A stretch of DNA of 64,000 nucleotides from Phytophthora sp. 'mugwort'. Taxonomy: Eukaryota > Oomycota > Peronosporomycetes > Peronosporales > Peronosporaceae. Positions within the stretch are counted from its first letter, which is position 1, and the number at the start of each line of letters is the position of its first letter. The stretch lies in contig JAUCEF010000013.1 of NCBI GenBank assembly GCA_033558025.1, positions 489,001 to 553,000 of the forward strand. The letters run 5' to 3'. The notes beneath the pieces were generated by a model that did no database searches, was not told the DNA's origin, and saw only the letters and a list, made by a program, of their open reading frames with translations. The position numbers and the translations under genes are program-made. This document shows positions 1 to 11,397 of this stretch, in pieces.

Positions 1-1813
1 AGCATACTGCGGCCGATAGTCACGATGGTTCGGTTGGCGCGCTCAGCAGTTGCGTTGGTTTGGTGCGCATACCGAACCGTGGGCTGGACTTCGATGCCGT
101 GGTCTTCGTAGAAAGTCTTGAGCGAGTTGGTCGCGAACTCTTTGGCTCCATCATGCCGCACAAACTTCACTTTGGCATCGAATTGCTTCTCCACCTTGGT
201 AATGAAGCGACGCAAGCAGCCTTCGCTTTCCGACTTGGCTTGCAAGCAGAATCCCGTCATGCAGCTGCTGGCTTCGTCCGTGAGAAGCAGCAAGTAGCGA
301 CTGCCACCCAGCGACTCTTCCTCCATGGGTCCACAAATATCAAAGTGAAGGAACTCGAACGGCTTGTACTTGGGCTTGTTCGGGTTGCTTGGGAAGGGCT
401 TTTGCACCATTTTTCCTTGTTGGCACCCGCGACACTGGCTTGAGTTCTTTGACGATGTCGGCATCTTGGCACCCGTGACCATGCCACTTGAGACCATCTT
501 CCGAAGAACGTCGCTGGGTGCGTGGCCCATACGTGCATGAAGATCGACCGCGTTGATCGATACATCGGTCACCGAATTCGCAGCGAAACTTGGCACCCGG
601 AGCCAGTAGAGACCGTCGATCAGGTCCGCGGAAGCCACGATCTTTTTCGACGTCTTGTGTGCGATGTGCATTTCTGCTCCATCAAACACCACCTTGAACT
701 GTCCGCTTCGGTTGATCTGGGGTACCGAAAGCAGATTCTTGTTCATACTTGGTACGTAGAGCGCGTCTTGAACGTGGATGTCGCGTTCGCCACCATTAGG
801 CAAGGTGACGCGCTGCATGACCGTTCCAACTCCCTTGATCTTGGCACTATTGCCGTTTGCGACAGTGAGTTCACCTTCGTCGCATGCCTTGATGTTGACA
901 AACTTATTCTTGTCATTGCAGATGTGGTGCGTGGCACCACTGTCGATGGCCCATGAGCCTTGAAACTTGTTGGTCTTGGAGATACCACACTCCATAGAGA
1001 CCACAAACGCGATGAAGTCATCATCGCTGTCGTCGCGCCATTGGACATTGTTCGCACCGCGACCAGACCGGCCACGTCGTGCACCTCGATTGTCATCCTT
1101 TTGCTTGGTCCAGCACTTGTCCACGACGTGTCCCGATTTCCTGCAGTAAGTGCAGTGGCGGCTTTCACGCTCGGCATTGAAGGCCCTTGCAGTGTCTTCA
1201 ATCTTCACCTGAGCAGTCTTCTCGCCCTGCCGCTTGATGTGCTCGTTCGTGAGCACCTTGATCACGTCTTGAGTGCGCAGCTCTGCGTTGCTCATCTCCA
1301 AGTTGAGAACCACGTTCTCGAAACTCTTGGGCAGACTCCGTAACAGGCAGATTGCCACGTCTTCATCCCCCATCTTGGCGCCGATGCTGCTGAGCTTGGC
1401 GCTGATGTTGAGGACTTCGTTGCAATGATGAAGCACATTGCCGCCTTCTGCCATCTCCATGCTGAAGAGCTGGCGCTTCAGGTAGATACGACCAGCCTTC
1501 TGTGACCCCCCGTAGAGTGAGCGCAGACGCGTCCAGGCCACCCTGGCTTCTTCGCAGTCGTCGACCACATGGTGGTAGTCCGCATCCATGTGGAGCAACA
1601 TCAGACCGAACGCGATGTTGCTGGACTTGACGTAGTCGTCCATGGCCCTCGGGTCCGCGAACTTGGCGTCGTCTCCCGGTTCACGACGTTCCATACCGAC
1701 TTGGTCAGGAACACGCCACGCATGTAGCGGTTCCAGGTGGCGAAGTTGTCGCCGTTGAACTTGTCAATGGAGATCTTGGTATCTTGCACAGACGACATGG
1801 TACTTGGGCTCAT
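1..1813 (-). pseudogene. copia gag-PR-IN polyprotein of A1, frameshifted
   Basis: The start ATG (1813-1811) lies inside the primer site. Gag begins MSPSTMSS and has the copia gag core ([14 protein letters not shown]). A CCHC knuckle ([14 protein letters not shown] type), the aspartic protease motif DSGATHH and the integrase HHCC region (HARMGH...CRGC) follow leftward. One base is missing near codon 50 of gag (about 1665) compared with the B and C families, so the N-terminus and the rest of gag are in different frames. The same lesion is in A2 at about 11550. A1 does not have the second frameshift that A2 has in integrase. The reading frame is then open to the window edge. Confidence 0.85.
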
Positions 1814-1817
1814 AACC
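1806..1817 (-). other. primer-binding site of A1
   Basis: The minus strand reads GGTTATGAGCCC immediately inside the LTR end. This is complementary to GGGCTCATAACC, the anticodon arm of a eukaryotic initiator tRNA-Met, rather than to a tRNA 3' end. Confidence 0.75.
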
Positions 1818-2157
1818 TGAAGAAAGGTTACGTTGGGTCTTGAACTTGACGTAGGGGTCTTGGACACCGCCGAGGCTTGAGGCGAGGCGAGGAAGGAGGC
1901 TTGAGAGGTTGAATGGAAATTCAGAAGTGATTGATTTATCGGAGCTTACTTTGCCTGCCTACCTGGTATACTACATAGACATGCAACTATGCATCCAATC
2001 AATTGGTGCATCCAATCACCATCATTCCGTACTCGTCCAATCATGAGTGGCGTAATCACCGTGGCGTAATCATGGCGAGGGAGCATTGGACCGGTCCGGT
2101 TAACCGGTTCGGGTAACTTGGACTGGTACACTGTACCAAGGAAGTTACCCTGCAACA
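1818..2157 (-). repeat. LTR-A, 5' LTR of A1 (340 bp)
   Basis: It begins TGTTGCAGGG (at 2157) and ends CTTTCTTCA (at 1818). Compared with the LTR at 23350-23705 it lacks a 17-bp block around 2043; the LTR at 11058 lacks a different 17-bp block. Each missing block is one copy of a short internal direct repeat (GATTGGA-type), so slippage is the likely cause. Confidence 0.92.
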
Positions 2158-2914
2158 GGACGAGGGCAAGGCTGTGGTGAGTCCGGTAGACATGAGCACT
2201 CGACTGGTTCCAAGTGACGCAGCGACCAAGGTGAACGCTCCGTTTCGCGAAGCTGTGGGTGCCCTCATGCACTTGATGACTGCTACTCGCCCGGATATCG
2301 CGTACGCAGTGGGCTATGTATCGCGCTTCATGGAGAACCCCCAAGAGGAACACTGGGTTGCGGTCAAGCGCATTTTTCGCTATCTACAAGGCACCAAGAC
2401 GCATGGAATTTGTTTTAAGCCAGGCATCGACTTTCGTGGGTATTCGGATGCGGACTGGGCTGGCGACCTCGCGGACCGCAAGTCGACTTCCGGCTATACG
2501 TTCATTTTGATGGGCGCGCCAGTCAGTTGGGGAAGCAAGAAACAGTCAAGTGTTTCGCTGTCTACGAACGAGGCGGAATACATCGCGCTCAGTCTGGCCG
2601 TCCAAGAAGGCAAGTGGATTCACCGCCTGCTATGCGAGATTTTGGCGGCTGCCAACGAGACTGGACCCGAGCTCAAGATCCGCGAAGACAACCAGTCGTG
2701 CATCAAGATGACGAAGAACCCAGTGAACCATGGTCGCGCCAAGCACATCGACATCAAGTACCATCACATCCGTGATGAGGTCAAGCGCGGCGAAGTCAAG
2801 CTCGAGTATTGTGAGACTTCAATCATGCTCGCGGACATCATGACCAAGGCGCTGCCAGGACCGCGCCACATGGATCTGACGGCGTCCCTCGGAATCCACG
2901 CGTGTTCGCATTGA
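2158..2914 (+). pseudogene. copia RT-RNase H C-terminal fragment (B0)
   Basis: The frame is open from the junction to TGA at 2912-2914. Visible: the end of the RT domain (PFREAVGALMHLMTATRPDIAYAVG), then RNase H with YSDADWAGD, STNEAEYIALS and EDNQSCIKM, carrying the acidic catalytic residues. It begins partway through RT because A1 interrupts it. It lacks six bases (AACAAG) present in B1 at about 10217. The stop codon overlaps the polypurine tract GAGGGGGCG (2913-2921). It shares the DEGKAVV variant with B1, so these two copies are close relatives. Confidence 0.9.
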
Positions 2915-2921
2915 GGGGGCG

Positions 2922-3107
2922 TATTGAGGGTTGCCGGGTTTTGGTACTGTGTACCAGTAACCGGTTAACCCGAACCGGTCCAACACGATCCCGCGATGTT
3001 TACGGTACGTTGTTTACGCAACCGATGATTAGACGAGTAGGATGATTGGACGAGTGCGGAGTGTTGGTGATTGGATGTACCAAATGATTGGATGCAGGGC
3101 TGCATAT
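2922..3107 (+). repeat. LTR-B, partial 3' LTR of B0
   Basis: It starts TATTGAGGGT directly after the polypurine tract and stops after CTGCATAT in mid-LTR, where an inverted LTR-B begins. The last ~157 bp (Inr and U5) are missing. Confidence 0.9.
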
Positions 3108-3449
3108 TGAAAAAGGTATTGAGGTCTTGAAGCGAGGCTTGGGTTGAGCGGAGGGAGTTCTGCACTTGGGTGCGGGGACCGGAGTGAAGACCACTTGAGC
3201 TGAAGAAGGAGATTCGAAAGTGATTGATTTATCGGAGCTTACACTACCTAGTCTACCACATAGATATGCAGCCCTGCATCCAATCATTTGTTGCATCCAA
3301 TCACCAACACTCCGCACTCGTCCAATCATCCTACTCGTCTAATCATCGGTTGCGTAAACAACGTACCGTAAACATCGCGGGATCGTGTTGGACCGGTTCG
3401 GGTTAACCGGTTACTGGTACACAGTACCAAAACCCGGCAACCCTCAATA
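3108..3449 (-). repeat. LTR-B, 3' LTR of B2 (342 bp)
   Basis: The minus strand begins TATTGAGGGT at 3449 and ends CTTTTTCA at 3108 (the usual end is CTTTATCA). It forms an inverted repeat with the partial LTR 2922-3107: arms of 186 bp with about 156 bp between them. Confidence 0.92.
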
Positions 3450-3456
3450 CGCCCCC

Positions 3457-6400
3457 TCAATGCGAACACGCGTGGATTCCGAGGGACGCCGTCAGATCCA
3501 TGTGGCGCGGTCCTGGCAGCGCCTTGGTCATGATGTCCGCGAGCATGATTGAAGTCTCACAATACTCGAGCTTGACTTCGCCGCGCTTGACCTCATCACG
3601 GATGTGATGGTACTTGATGTCGATGTGCTTGGCGCGACCATGGTTCACTGGGTTCTTCGTCATCTTGATGCACGACTGGTTGTCTTCGCGGATCTTGAGC
3701 TCGGGTCCAGTCTCGTTGGCAGCCGCCAAAATCTCGCATAGCAGGCGGTGAATCCACTTGCCTTCTTGGACGGCCAGACTGAGCGCGATGTATTCCGCTT
3801 CGCTCGTTGATAGCGACACACTTGACTGTTTCTTGCTTCCCCAACTGACTGGCGCGCCCATCAAAATGTACGCATAGCCCGAAGTTGACTTGCGATCGGA
3901 ATGGTCGCCGGCCCAGTCTGCGTCTGAGTAGCCGCGAAAGTCCACCTTGTCACCGGGCTTGAAGCAAATTCCATGTGACTTGGTCCCTTGTAAATAGCGG
4001 AGGATTCGCTTCACTGCAACCCAGTGCTCGACTTGAGGGTTTTCCATGAAGCGCGACACATATCCCACGGCGAAAGCGATATCTGGTCGCGTCGCAGTCA
4101 TCAAGTGCATGAGTGCACCCACAGCTTCACGAAAGGGAACGTTGATCTTGGTCGGCGCGTTGCTTGGAACCAGTCGAGAGCTCAAATCCGCGGGGCTTAC
4201 CACAGCCTTGCAGTCATCCATGCCGAAACGCTTGAGAATGTCGTCCACGTAGCGCCGTTGGCACATTGTTACACTGCCGTCAGCGTTGTCGACCAGCTCG
4301 ATATCCAAGACAAAGGCACACTTCCCGCTGTCGGTCATCTCAAAACGTGTCTTCAGGTCACTCTTGGTGCGTGCGATCAGTTCGGCCGAACTTCCGGTTA
4401 CTAATACGTCGTCCACGTACACCAGCAACAGAACGCAGTGACCATCCACAATCTTGATGTAGAGGCACGGATCGTAGGCCGAAACTTGAAAACCGATGGA
4501 GCACACGAATTCGTCGAAGGTCTCGTTCCACACGCGCGAAGCTTGCTTGAGACCGTAGATCGCCTTGACCAGTTCCAGGCAGTCGAAGTCATCGTCCAGC
4601 TCGACCCCTTCTGGCACCACGCAGTACACGACTTCCTTCATGACGCCGTACAGAAATGCCGTTACCACGTCGAGTTGGTCCAGAGGCCAGTCGAAATACT
4701 TGGCGATCGCGATGACCATGCGCAGCGTCACGTACTTGACCACGGGCGAGAACGTCTCCGTGTAGTCGATGCCGTACTTCTGCTTGAAACCCTTGGCCAC
4801 CAGGCGCGCCTTGTACTTCTCGATCGATCCGTCGGCTTTGCGCTTGATCTTGAACACCCACTTGGTACCGATGGCGCGTTGTCCGCTGGGCAACTTGGCA
4901 GCACGAAACACACCACGAAGTCGCATCGACTTGAGTTCCGCACGAACAGCCTTGCGCCAATGCACTTGATCAGGTCCGTTCACCGCGTCTTGGAATGTCG
5001 TCGGCTCAGACAACTCACCGGCTTCCACTGAGTTGGCACTTGCTCGCCAAAATACGGGAGGAGTGGAATCGTCTTCTTCGTTGTCTTGAGCATCCTTCTC
5101 TTTTTCGTCAGGCAGTCCAGGTTCCATTCGAACTCTCACTCGGCGTTTGGCTTGGCGCTCAAACGAGGTGACAGGAGCGCTTGCTTCTTCCAAACCAGTC
5201 GCACGGCGAACAGGACGCGAGTTCACTGACATGGTATCCGCATCACTTGGTCGAGTCTTGCGCTTCCCCGCCTGCTTGAATTCGGTCGGACCCGCCGAGT
5301 CATCGTCACCAATCTCGAGCGAGTCGAAGCCCAGGTTCACATCTTCGTCGTCATTACTTGAGATCGTCGTCGAGATACCAAAACTTGATTCGTCGAAGGT
5401 GACATCGCGACTTATCAGCACCTGCCCCGCCTCGATGTCATAAACTCGGTACGCCTTCGACACTTCTTCGTAGCCCATGAACACACCAGCGCGAGCCTTG
5501 GGGTCCCACTTGAGTCGCTTCTCCTTCGGGGTCAGGACGTACGTCCGACATCCAAACACACGCATGTGCTTCACACTTGGCTTGAACTTGTATACAATCT
5601 CGAACGGAGTCTTGTTTTCGACCTTGGGCGACGGCAAGCGGTTCTTGACATAAATTGCAGCCATCGCTGCTTCGCCCCAAAAACACTTGTCCAGCTTTGC
5701 ATGATGCAGCATGCTGCGACCAATCGTAACGATGGTCCGGATAGCTCTCTCTGCCGTGCCGTTGGTTTGGTGCGCGTACGGAACCGTGGTCTGCTGCTCG
5801 ATGCCTTGATCTTCGTAGAAGGCCTTGAGCGAATTAGTAGCAAACTCACGGGCTCCGTCGTGGCGCACGAACTTGACACGTTTGCCGAACTGCGTCTGCA
5901 CCTTCATATGTAGGTCGTGAGGCATTCTTCGCTCTCCGACTTGGCACTTAAGCAGAAACCCTTCATGCATCCGCTGGCTTCGTCCACTATGAACAGCAAA
6001 CATTTGCTGCCACCCAGTGACTCCTGTTCCATGGGGCCGCAGATGTCGAAGTGGAGTAGCTCAAATACGTCGTAGTGACGCTTGTCGCGGTTGCTTGGGA
6101 ACGGTTTTTGGACCATCTTCCCTTGCTGACATCCGCGACATATGCCACTCGACTGTGATGGTGTTTTCGCGTCCTTGATCATGCCACTGCTGACCATTTT
6201 GCGCAGCACGTCGATCGGAGCGTGGCCCATCCGCGCGTGTAGATCCACGTTGCGCGTTGACGTCGCCGCATTCACCGAATGTTGTGGTATGCGTAGCCAG
6301 TAGAGACCGTCGACGAGGTCAGCCGTTGCCACCACTTGCTTCGAGCCCTTCCGCGCGACATGCATGCTCGCACCGTCGAACACCACTTGAAACTTGCCAC

Positions 6401-7534
6401 TCTTGTTAATCTGCGGCACCGAAAGCAGATTCTTGTTCATCTTCGGCACGTACAGCGCGTCCTTGATTTCGATGTCGCGCTCGTCGCCGTTGGGCAGAAC
6501 CACTCGTTCGATGATAGTTCCCACACCCTTAATCTCGGCCTTGTTTCCGTCCGCTACCGAAAGTTCGCCTTCATTTCGCTCGATCAAATTGGCGAACTTG
6601 GACTTGTCGTTGCAATATGGTGCGTGGCACCGCTGTCAACGGCCCACATCCCGGACACATTCTTGTCCGTCGAAACTCTACATTCCAGGGAAACCGCGAA
6701 CGCCACTTGATCGTAGTCGTTGTCGTAGCCGTCGCTGTCGTTTCTCCACTGGATGTTGTTGGCCCCGCGTCTACGGCCGTTGCCGCCGCGTCTTGGCCCT
6801 CGGTTTTCGTCCTTCTGCTTGGTCCAGCACTTGTCAATGACATGCCCCACTTTTCCGCAGTACGTGCATTGGCGAGATTCTCGCTCGGCACTGAACGCCT
6901 TGGCCGCGTCTTCAGTCTTCACCGTCGCCGTCTTCTCGCCTTGTCGCTTGATGTGCTCGTTCGTGAGCACCTTCACAACGTCTTGCGACCGCAGCTCCGC
7001 GCTACTCATCTCCAAGTTCAGCACGACGTTCTCGTAGCTCTTGGGGAGACTGCGCAGCAAGCAGATCGCCACGTCCTCGTCCTCCATCTTGGCGCCGATG
7101 CTGCTGAGCTTGGCGCTGATGTTCAGGACATCATTGCAATGATGCAACACATTGCCGCCTTCCGACATCTCCATGCTGAAGAGCTGTCGCTTCAGGTAGA
7201 TGCGACCAGCCTTCTGCGATCCACCGTACAGCGTCTTCAAGCGCGTCCACGCGATCCATGCTTCCTCGCACTCATCGACCACATGATGGTAGTCGGCGTC
7301 CATGTGGAGCAACATCAGTCCGAAAGCGATGTTGCTCGACTTGACATACTCGTCCTTGGCCCGGGAGTCCGTAAAGGATGGAGACGTTTCCCGATTCACC
7401 ACATGCCACGTCGACTTGGTCAGGAACACGCCACGCATGTAGCGGTTCCACGTCGCGTAGTTGTCTCCGTTGAACTTGTCGATGGAGACCTTGGTCGAGA
7501 CGTCTTGGGCAGAGGACATGGTGCTTGGGCTCAT
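3457..7534 (-). pseudogene. copia gag-pol polyprotein of B2, two frameshifts
   Basis: ATG at 7534 (inside the primer site). Segment 1, 7534-about 6620: gag with the [14 protein letters not shown] core, the CCHC knuckle [14 protein letters not shown] and the protease motif [10 protein letters not shown]; one base is then lost near 6618. Segment 2, about 6620-5905: rest of PR, HHCC (HARMGH...CRGCQQGK) and the first integrase Asp (FDICGP); one base is lost near 5910. Segment 3, about 5905-3457: integrase RHDGAREF and GTAERA, RT with YVDDVLV, RNase H with YSDADWAGD/STSEAEYIA/EDNQSC, TGA. This third segment is the longest open pol in the left half (about 815 codons). All catalytic residues can be read, so only two indels disable it. 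Confidence 0.93.
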
Positions 7535-7538
7535 AACC
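7527..7538 (-). other. primer-binding site of B2
   Basis: GGTTATGAGCCC on the minus strand directly after the LTR end TATCA; the gag ATG is bases 5-7 of the motif. Confidence 0.75.
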
Positions 7539-7881
7539 TGATAAAGGTGTTGAGGTCTTGAAGCGAGGCTTGGGTTGAGCGGAGGGAGTTCTGCACTTGG
7601 GTGCGGGGACCGGAGTGAAGACCACTTGAGCTGAAGAAGGAAGATTCGAAAGTGATTGATTTATCGGAGCTTACACTACCTAGTCTACCACATAGATATG
7701 CAGCCCTGCATCCAATCATTTGTTGCATCCAATCACCAACACTCCGCACTCGTCCAATCATCCTACTCGTCTAATCATCGGTTGCGTAAACAACGTACCG
7801 TAAACATCGCGGGATCGTGTTGGACCGGTTCGGGTTAACCGGTTACTGGTACACAGTACCAAAACCCGGCAACCCTCAATA
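7539..7881 (-). repeat. LTR-B, 5' LTR of B2 (343 bp)
   Basis: The minus strand begins TATTGAGGGT at 7881 and ends CTTTATCA at 7539. It carries the shared AATCAATCACTTT promoter block. The right flank is plus-strand pol (B1) with no duplication. Confidence 0.93.
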
Positions 7882-10710
7882 CGGATCTCGTGGATGGACT
7901 CTACTGGCTTCGCACACCTCAGCGATCGGCAAATGCGGCGACAAGTGGAAGGACGGTCGATTTGCACGCGCGTATGGGTCACGCTCCAGTCGAGGTTCTT
8001 CGCAAGATGGTCGACACCAAGATGATCAAGGACGCGAAAGCACCTTCCAAGTCGAGTGGACCAAGTGTGTGTCGTGGTTGCCAGCAAGGCAAAATGGTCC
8101 AAAAACCATTCCCAAGCAACCGTGACAAGCGTCGCTACGACACATTTGAGCTGCTCCACTTTGACATCTGCGGACCCATGGAGGAAAACTCGCTTGGCGG
8201 CAGCAAGTATCTGCTCCTGATCGTGGACGAAGCCAGCGGATGCATGAAGGGTTTCTGTCTGCGTGCCAAGTCGGAGAGTGAAGACTGCATCAAGACATAC
8301 ATCATGAAGGTGCAGACGCAGTTCGGCAAGAAGGTCAAGTTTGTGCGGCACGACGGAGCTCGTGAGTTTGCGACTAACTCGCTCAAGGATTTTTACGAAG
8401 ACGAAGGCATCGAGCAGCAAACCACGGTTCCGTACGCGCACCAGACCAACGGCACGGCAGAGCGAGCCATCCGAACTATCGTCACGATCGGCCGCAGCAT
8501 GTTGCATCACGCCAAGCTGGACAAGTGTTTCTGGGCTGAGGCGGCGATGACGGCCATCTATGTGAAGAACCGCCTGCCGTTACCCAAGATCGAGCACAAG
8601 ACTCCGTTCGAGATCGTCTACAAGTCCAAGCCGAGTGTGAAGCACATGCGTGTTTTCGGCTGTCGGACGTACATCCTGACTCCGAAGGAGAAGCGACTCA
8701 AGTGGGATCCCAAGGCTCGCGCCGGATTGTTTCTGGGTTACGAAGAAGTGTCCAAGGCGTATCGACTTTATGACATCGAGGCGGGGCAGGTGGTCATCAG
8801 TCGCGATGTCAACTTCGATGAATCGACCTTTGGATTTTCACCGCCGATTTCTGATGAAGATGTCGACGACCTGGACTTCGACTCGCTCGACATCGACGAT
8901 GGTGGTCCGCGCCAGACGGAGTACAAACAGGCAGGGAAGCGCAAGAGCCGCCCGAGTGACGAAAATGAAGCTTCGAGAAGACCGCGAGCTGTGCGTCATC
9001 GACCTGGACTGGAAGAAGCAAGTGCGCCGAACTACTCCCCTTCGCACCGAACAGACGCAGATGAAGAAGAAAAGTCTGGAGACCAAGATGAAGAATCGAC
9101 TCCATCTGTGTTTTGGCGTGCAAGTGCCAACGCGGTCGAAGCAGCCGTGGACTTATCGGAGCCGTCGACATTCCAAGACGCGGTGAACGGACCTGATCAA
9201 GTGCATTGGCGCAAGGCTGCTCGTGCGGAACTCAAGTCGATGCGACTTCGTGGTGTGTTTCGTGCTGCCAAGTTGCCCAGCGGACAAAGCGCCATCGGTA
9301 CCAAGTGGGTGTTCAAGATTAAGCGCAAAGCCGACGGATCGATCGAGAAGTACAAGGCGCGCCTCGTAGCCAAGGGTTTCAAGCAAAAGTACGGCATCGA
9401 CTACACGGAGACGTTCTCGCCCGTGGTCAAGTACGTGACGCTGCGCATGGTCATCGCGATCGCCAAGTACTTTGGCTGGCCCCTCGACCAACTCGACGTG
9501 GTGACTGCATTCCTATACGGGATAATGAAGGAGTTGGTGTTCTGCGTGGTTCCTGAAGGCGTCGAGCTGGATGGTGATTTCGACTGCTTGGAATTGGTGA
9601 AGGCGATCTACGGTCTCAAGCAAGCTTCGCGCGTATGGAACGAGACCTTCGACGAATTCGTGTGTTCTATCGGTTTTCAAGTTTCAGCCTTCGACCCGTG
9701 CCTCTACATCAAGGTTGTCGATGGCCACTGTGTGCTCGTGCTGGTCTACGTGGACGATGTGTTGGTCACCGGAAGTTCACCCGAGCTGATCTCACGCACG
9801 AAGAACGACCTCAAGACACGCTTCGAAATGACTGACAGTGGCAAGTGTGTGTTCGTCCTTGGAATCGAGCTGGTGGATGGCCCGGACGGCAGCGTGACGA
9901 TGTGCCCGGCTGCGTTATGTGGATGATATCCTGAAGCGTTTCGGTATGGACGAGGGCAAGGCTGTGGTGAGTCCGGTAGACATGAGCACTTGACTGGTTC
10001 CAAGTGACGCAGCGACCAAGGTGAACGCTCCGTTTCGCGAAGCTGTGGGTGCCCTCATGCACTTGATGACTGCTACTCGCCCGGATATCGCGTACGCAGT
10101 GGGCTATGTATCGCGCTTCATGGAGAACCCCCAAGAGGAACACTGGGTTGCGGTCAAGCGCATTTTTCGCTATCTACAAGGCACCAAGACGCATGGAATC
10201 TGTTTTAAGCCAGGCAACAAGATCGACTTTCGTGGGTATTCGGATGCGGACTGGGCTGGCGACCTCGCGGACCGCAAGTCGACTTCCGGCTACACGTTCA
10301 TGCTGATGGGTGCGCCAGTGAGCTGGGGAAGCAAGAAACAGTCAAGTGTTTCGCTGTCTACGAGCGAGGCGGAATACATCGCGCTCAGTCTGGCGATCCA
10401 AGAAGGCAGGTGGATTCATCGCCTGCTATGCGAGATTTTGGCGGCTGCCAACGAGACTGGACCCGAGCTTAAGATCCGCGAAGACAACCAGTCGTGCATC
10501 AAGATGACGAAGAACCCAGTGAACCATGGTCGCGCCAAGCACATCGACATCAAGTACCATCACATCCGTGATGAGGTCAAGCGCGGCGAAGTCAAGCTCG
10601 AATATTGCGAGACTTCTATCATGCTGGCGGACATCATGACCAAGGCACTGCCAGGACCGCGCCACATGGATCTGACGGCGTCCCTCGGAATCCACGCGTG
10701 TTCGCATTGA
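7882..10710 (+). pseudogene. copia pol fragment of B1 (IN-RT-RNase H), broken
   Basis: Open from the junction to about 9905: HHCC (HARMGH...CRGCQQGK), integrase Asp/Asp/Glu in [14 protein letters not shown] and GTAERA, an acidic linker (8860-9180), RT with [24 protein letters not shown] and YVDDVLV. An extra base near 9905 shifts the frame, and TGA at 9991-9993 replaces an Arg codon. The frame is open again from 10021 through RNase H to TGA at 10708-10710. The 9905 frameshift is also in B3 (near 14790); the 9991 stop is not. Confidence 0.92.
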
Positions 10711-10717
10711 GGGGGCG

Positions 10718-11057
10718 TATTGAGGGTTGCCGGGTTTTGGTACTGTGTACCAGTAACCGGTTAACCCGAACCGGTCCAACACGATCCCGCGATGTTTACG
10801 GTACGTTGTTTACGCAACGGATGATTAAACGAGTAGGATGATTGGACGAGTGCGGAGTGTTGGTGATTGGATGCACCAAATGATTGGATGCAGGGCTGCA
10901 TATCTATGTGGTAGACTAGGTAGTGTAAGCTCCGATAAATCAATCACTTTCGAATCTTCCTTCTTCAGCTCAAGTGGTCTTCACTCCGGTCCTCGCACCC
11001 AAGTGCAGAACTCCCTTCGCTCCGTCCAAGCTTCACTTATCAAGATCCATACCTTTT
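10718..11057 (+). repeat. LTR-B, 3' LTR of B1, split by A2
   Basis: Starts TATTGAGGGT and runs to CCATACCTTTT, where LTR-A begins. The duplicated target CTTTT is at 11053-11057 and again at 23706-23710, followed by the missing end ATCA. An Inr-like TCACTTTCGAATCT is at 10944-10957. Confidence 0.93.
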
Positions 11058-11397
11058 TGTTGCAGGGTAACTTCCTTGGTACAGTGTACCAGTCCAAGTT
11101 ACCCGAACCGGTTAACCGGACCGGTCCAATGCTCCCTCGCCATGATTACGCCACGCTGATTACGCCACTCATGATTGGACGAATAGGATGATTGGACGAG
11201 TACGGAATGATGGTGATTGGATGCATAGTTGCATGTCTATGTAGTATACCAGGTAGGCAGGCAAAGTAAGCTCCGATAAATCAATCACTTCTGAATTTCC
11301 ATTCAACCTCTCAAGCCTCCTTCCTCGCCTCGCCTCAAGCCTCGGCGGTGTCCAAGACCCCTACGTCAAGTTCAAGACCCAACGTAACCTTTCTTCA
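11058..11397 (+). repeat. LTR-A, 5' LTR of A2 (340 bp)
   Basis: TGTTGCAGGG...CTTTCTTCA. It differs from its partner at 23350 by a 17-bp slippage indel, a 1-bp indel and about one substitution. The Inr-like TCACTTCTGAATTT at 11285-11298 leaves about 113 nt of R-U5 before the primer site. Confidence 0.94.
11285..11298 (+). promoter_or_regulatory. oomycete Inr-like core promoter in LTR-A
   Basis: TCACTTCTGAATTT matches 12 of 14 positions of the known oomycete core promoter TCATTYYNCAWTTT. It follows GATAAATCAA. The same block lies at the same relative place in LTR-B and LTR-C. Confidence 0.55.

Larger units (their letters stand above)
1..2157 (-). mobile_element. Ty1/copia element A1 (LTR-A family), 5' part, cut by window edge
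   Basis: The element lies on the minus strand: 5' LTR at the right (1818-2157), primer site next to it, then gag, protease and the start of integrase running off the left edge. It is a near-identical inverted copy of 11058-13213 (position x pairs with 13215-x, shifted by one base left of about 240). Its right end abuts the pol of a plus-strand B element at 2157/2158, so it was inserted there; the expected duplication (GGACG) cannot be checked because the other end is outside the window. Confidence 0.93.
2158..3107 (+). mobile_element. copia element B0, 3' fragment
   Basis: Plus-strand RT/RNase H end of a B-family element followed by part of its 3' LTR. It is broken at the left by A1 (2157) and at the right, inside the LTR, by the minus-strand element B2 (3108). 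Confidence 0.9.
3108..7881 (-). mobile_element. copia element B2 (LTR-B family), near complete, 4.77 kb
   Basis: Both LTRs, primer site, gag-pol and polypurine tract are present on the minus strand. The two LTRs differ by about two substitutions and one indel, so insertion was recent. The outer flanks do not match: CATAT inside another LTR-B on the left, CGGAT inside a pol gene on the right. There is no target-site duplication, which fits recombination between two separate insertions. Confidence 0.92.
7882..11057 (+). mobile_element. copia element B1 (LTR-B family), 5'-truncated
   Basis: Pol from the late protease/early integrase region through RNase H, polypurine tract (10709-10717) and 3' LTR. 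Gag, primer site and 5' LTR are missing; the left end is flush with the outer end of B2. The last nine bases of its 3' LTR (CTTTTATCA) are at 23706-23714, displaced by insertion of A2. It is a near-perfect inverted copy of 13992-16740 (coordinates sum to 24702 over 8341-10710). Confidence 0.92.
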
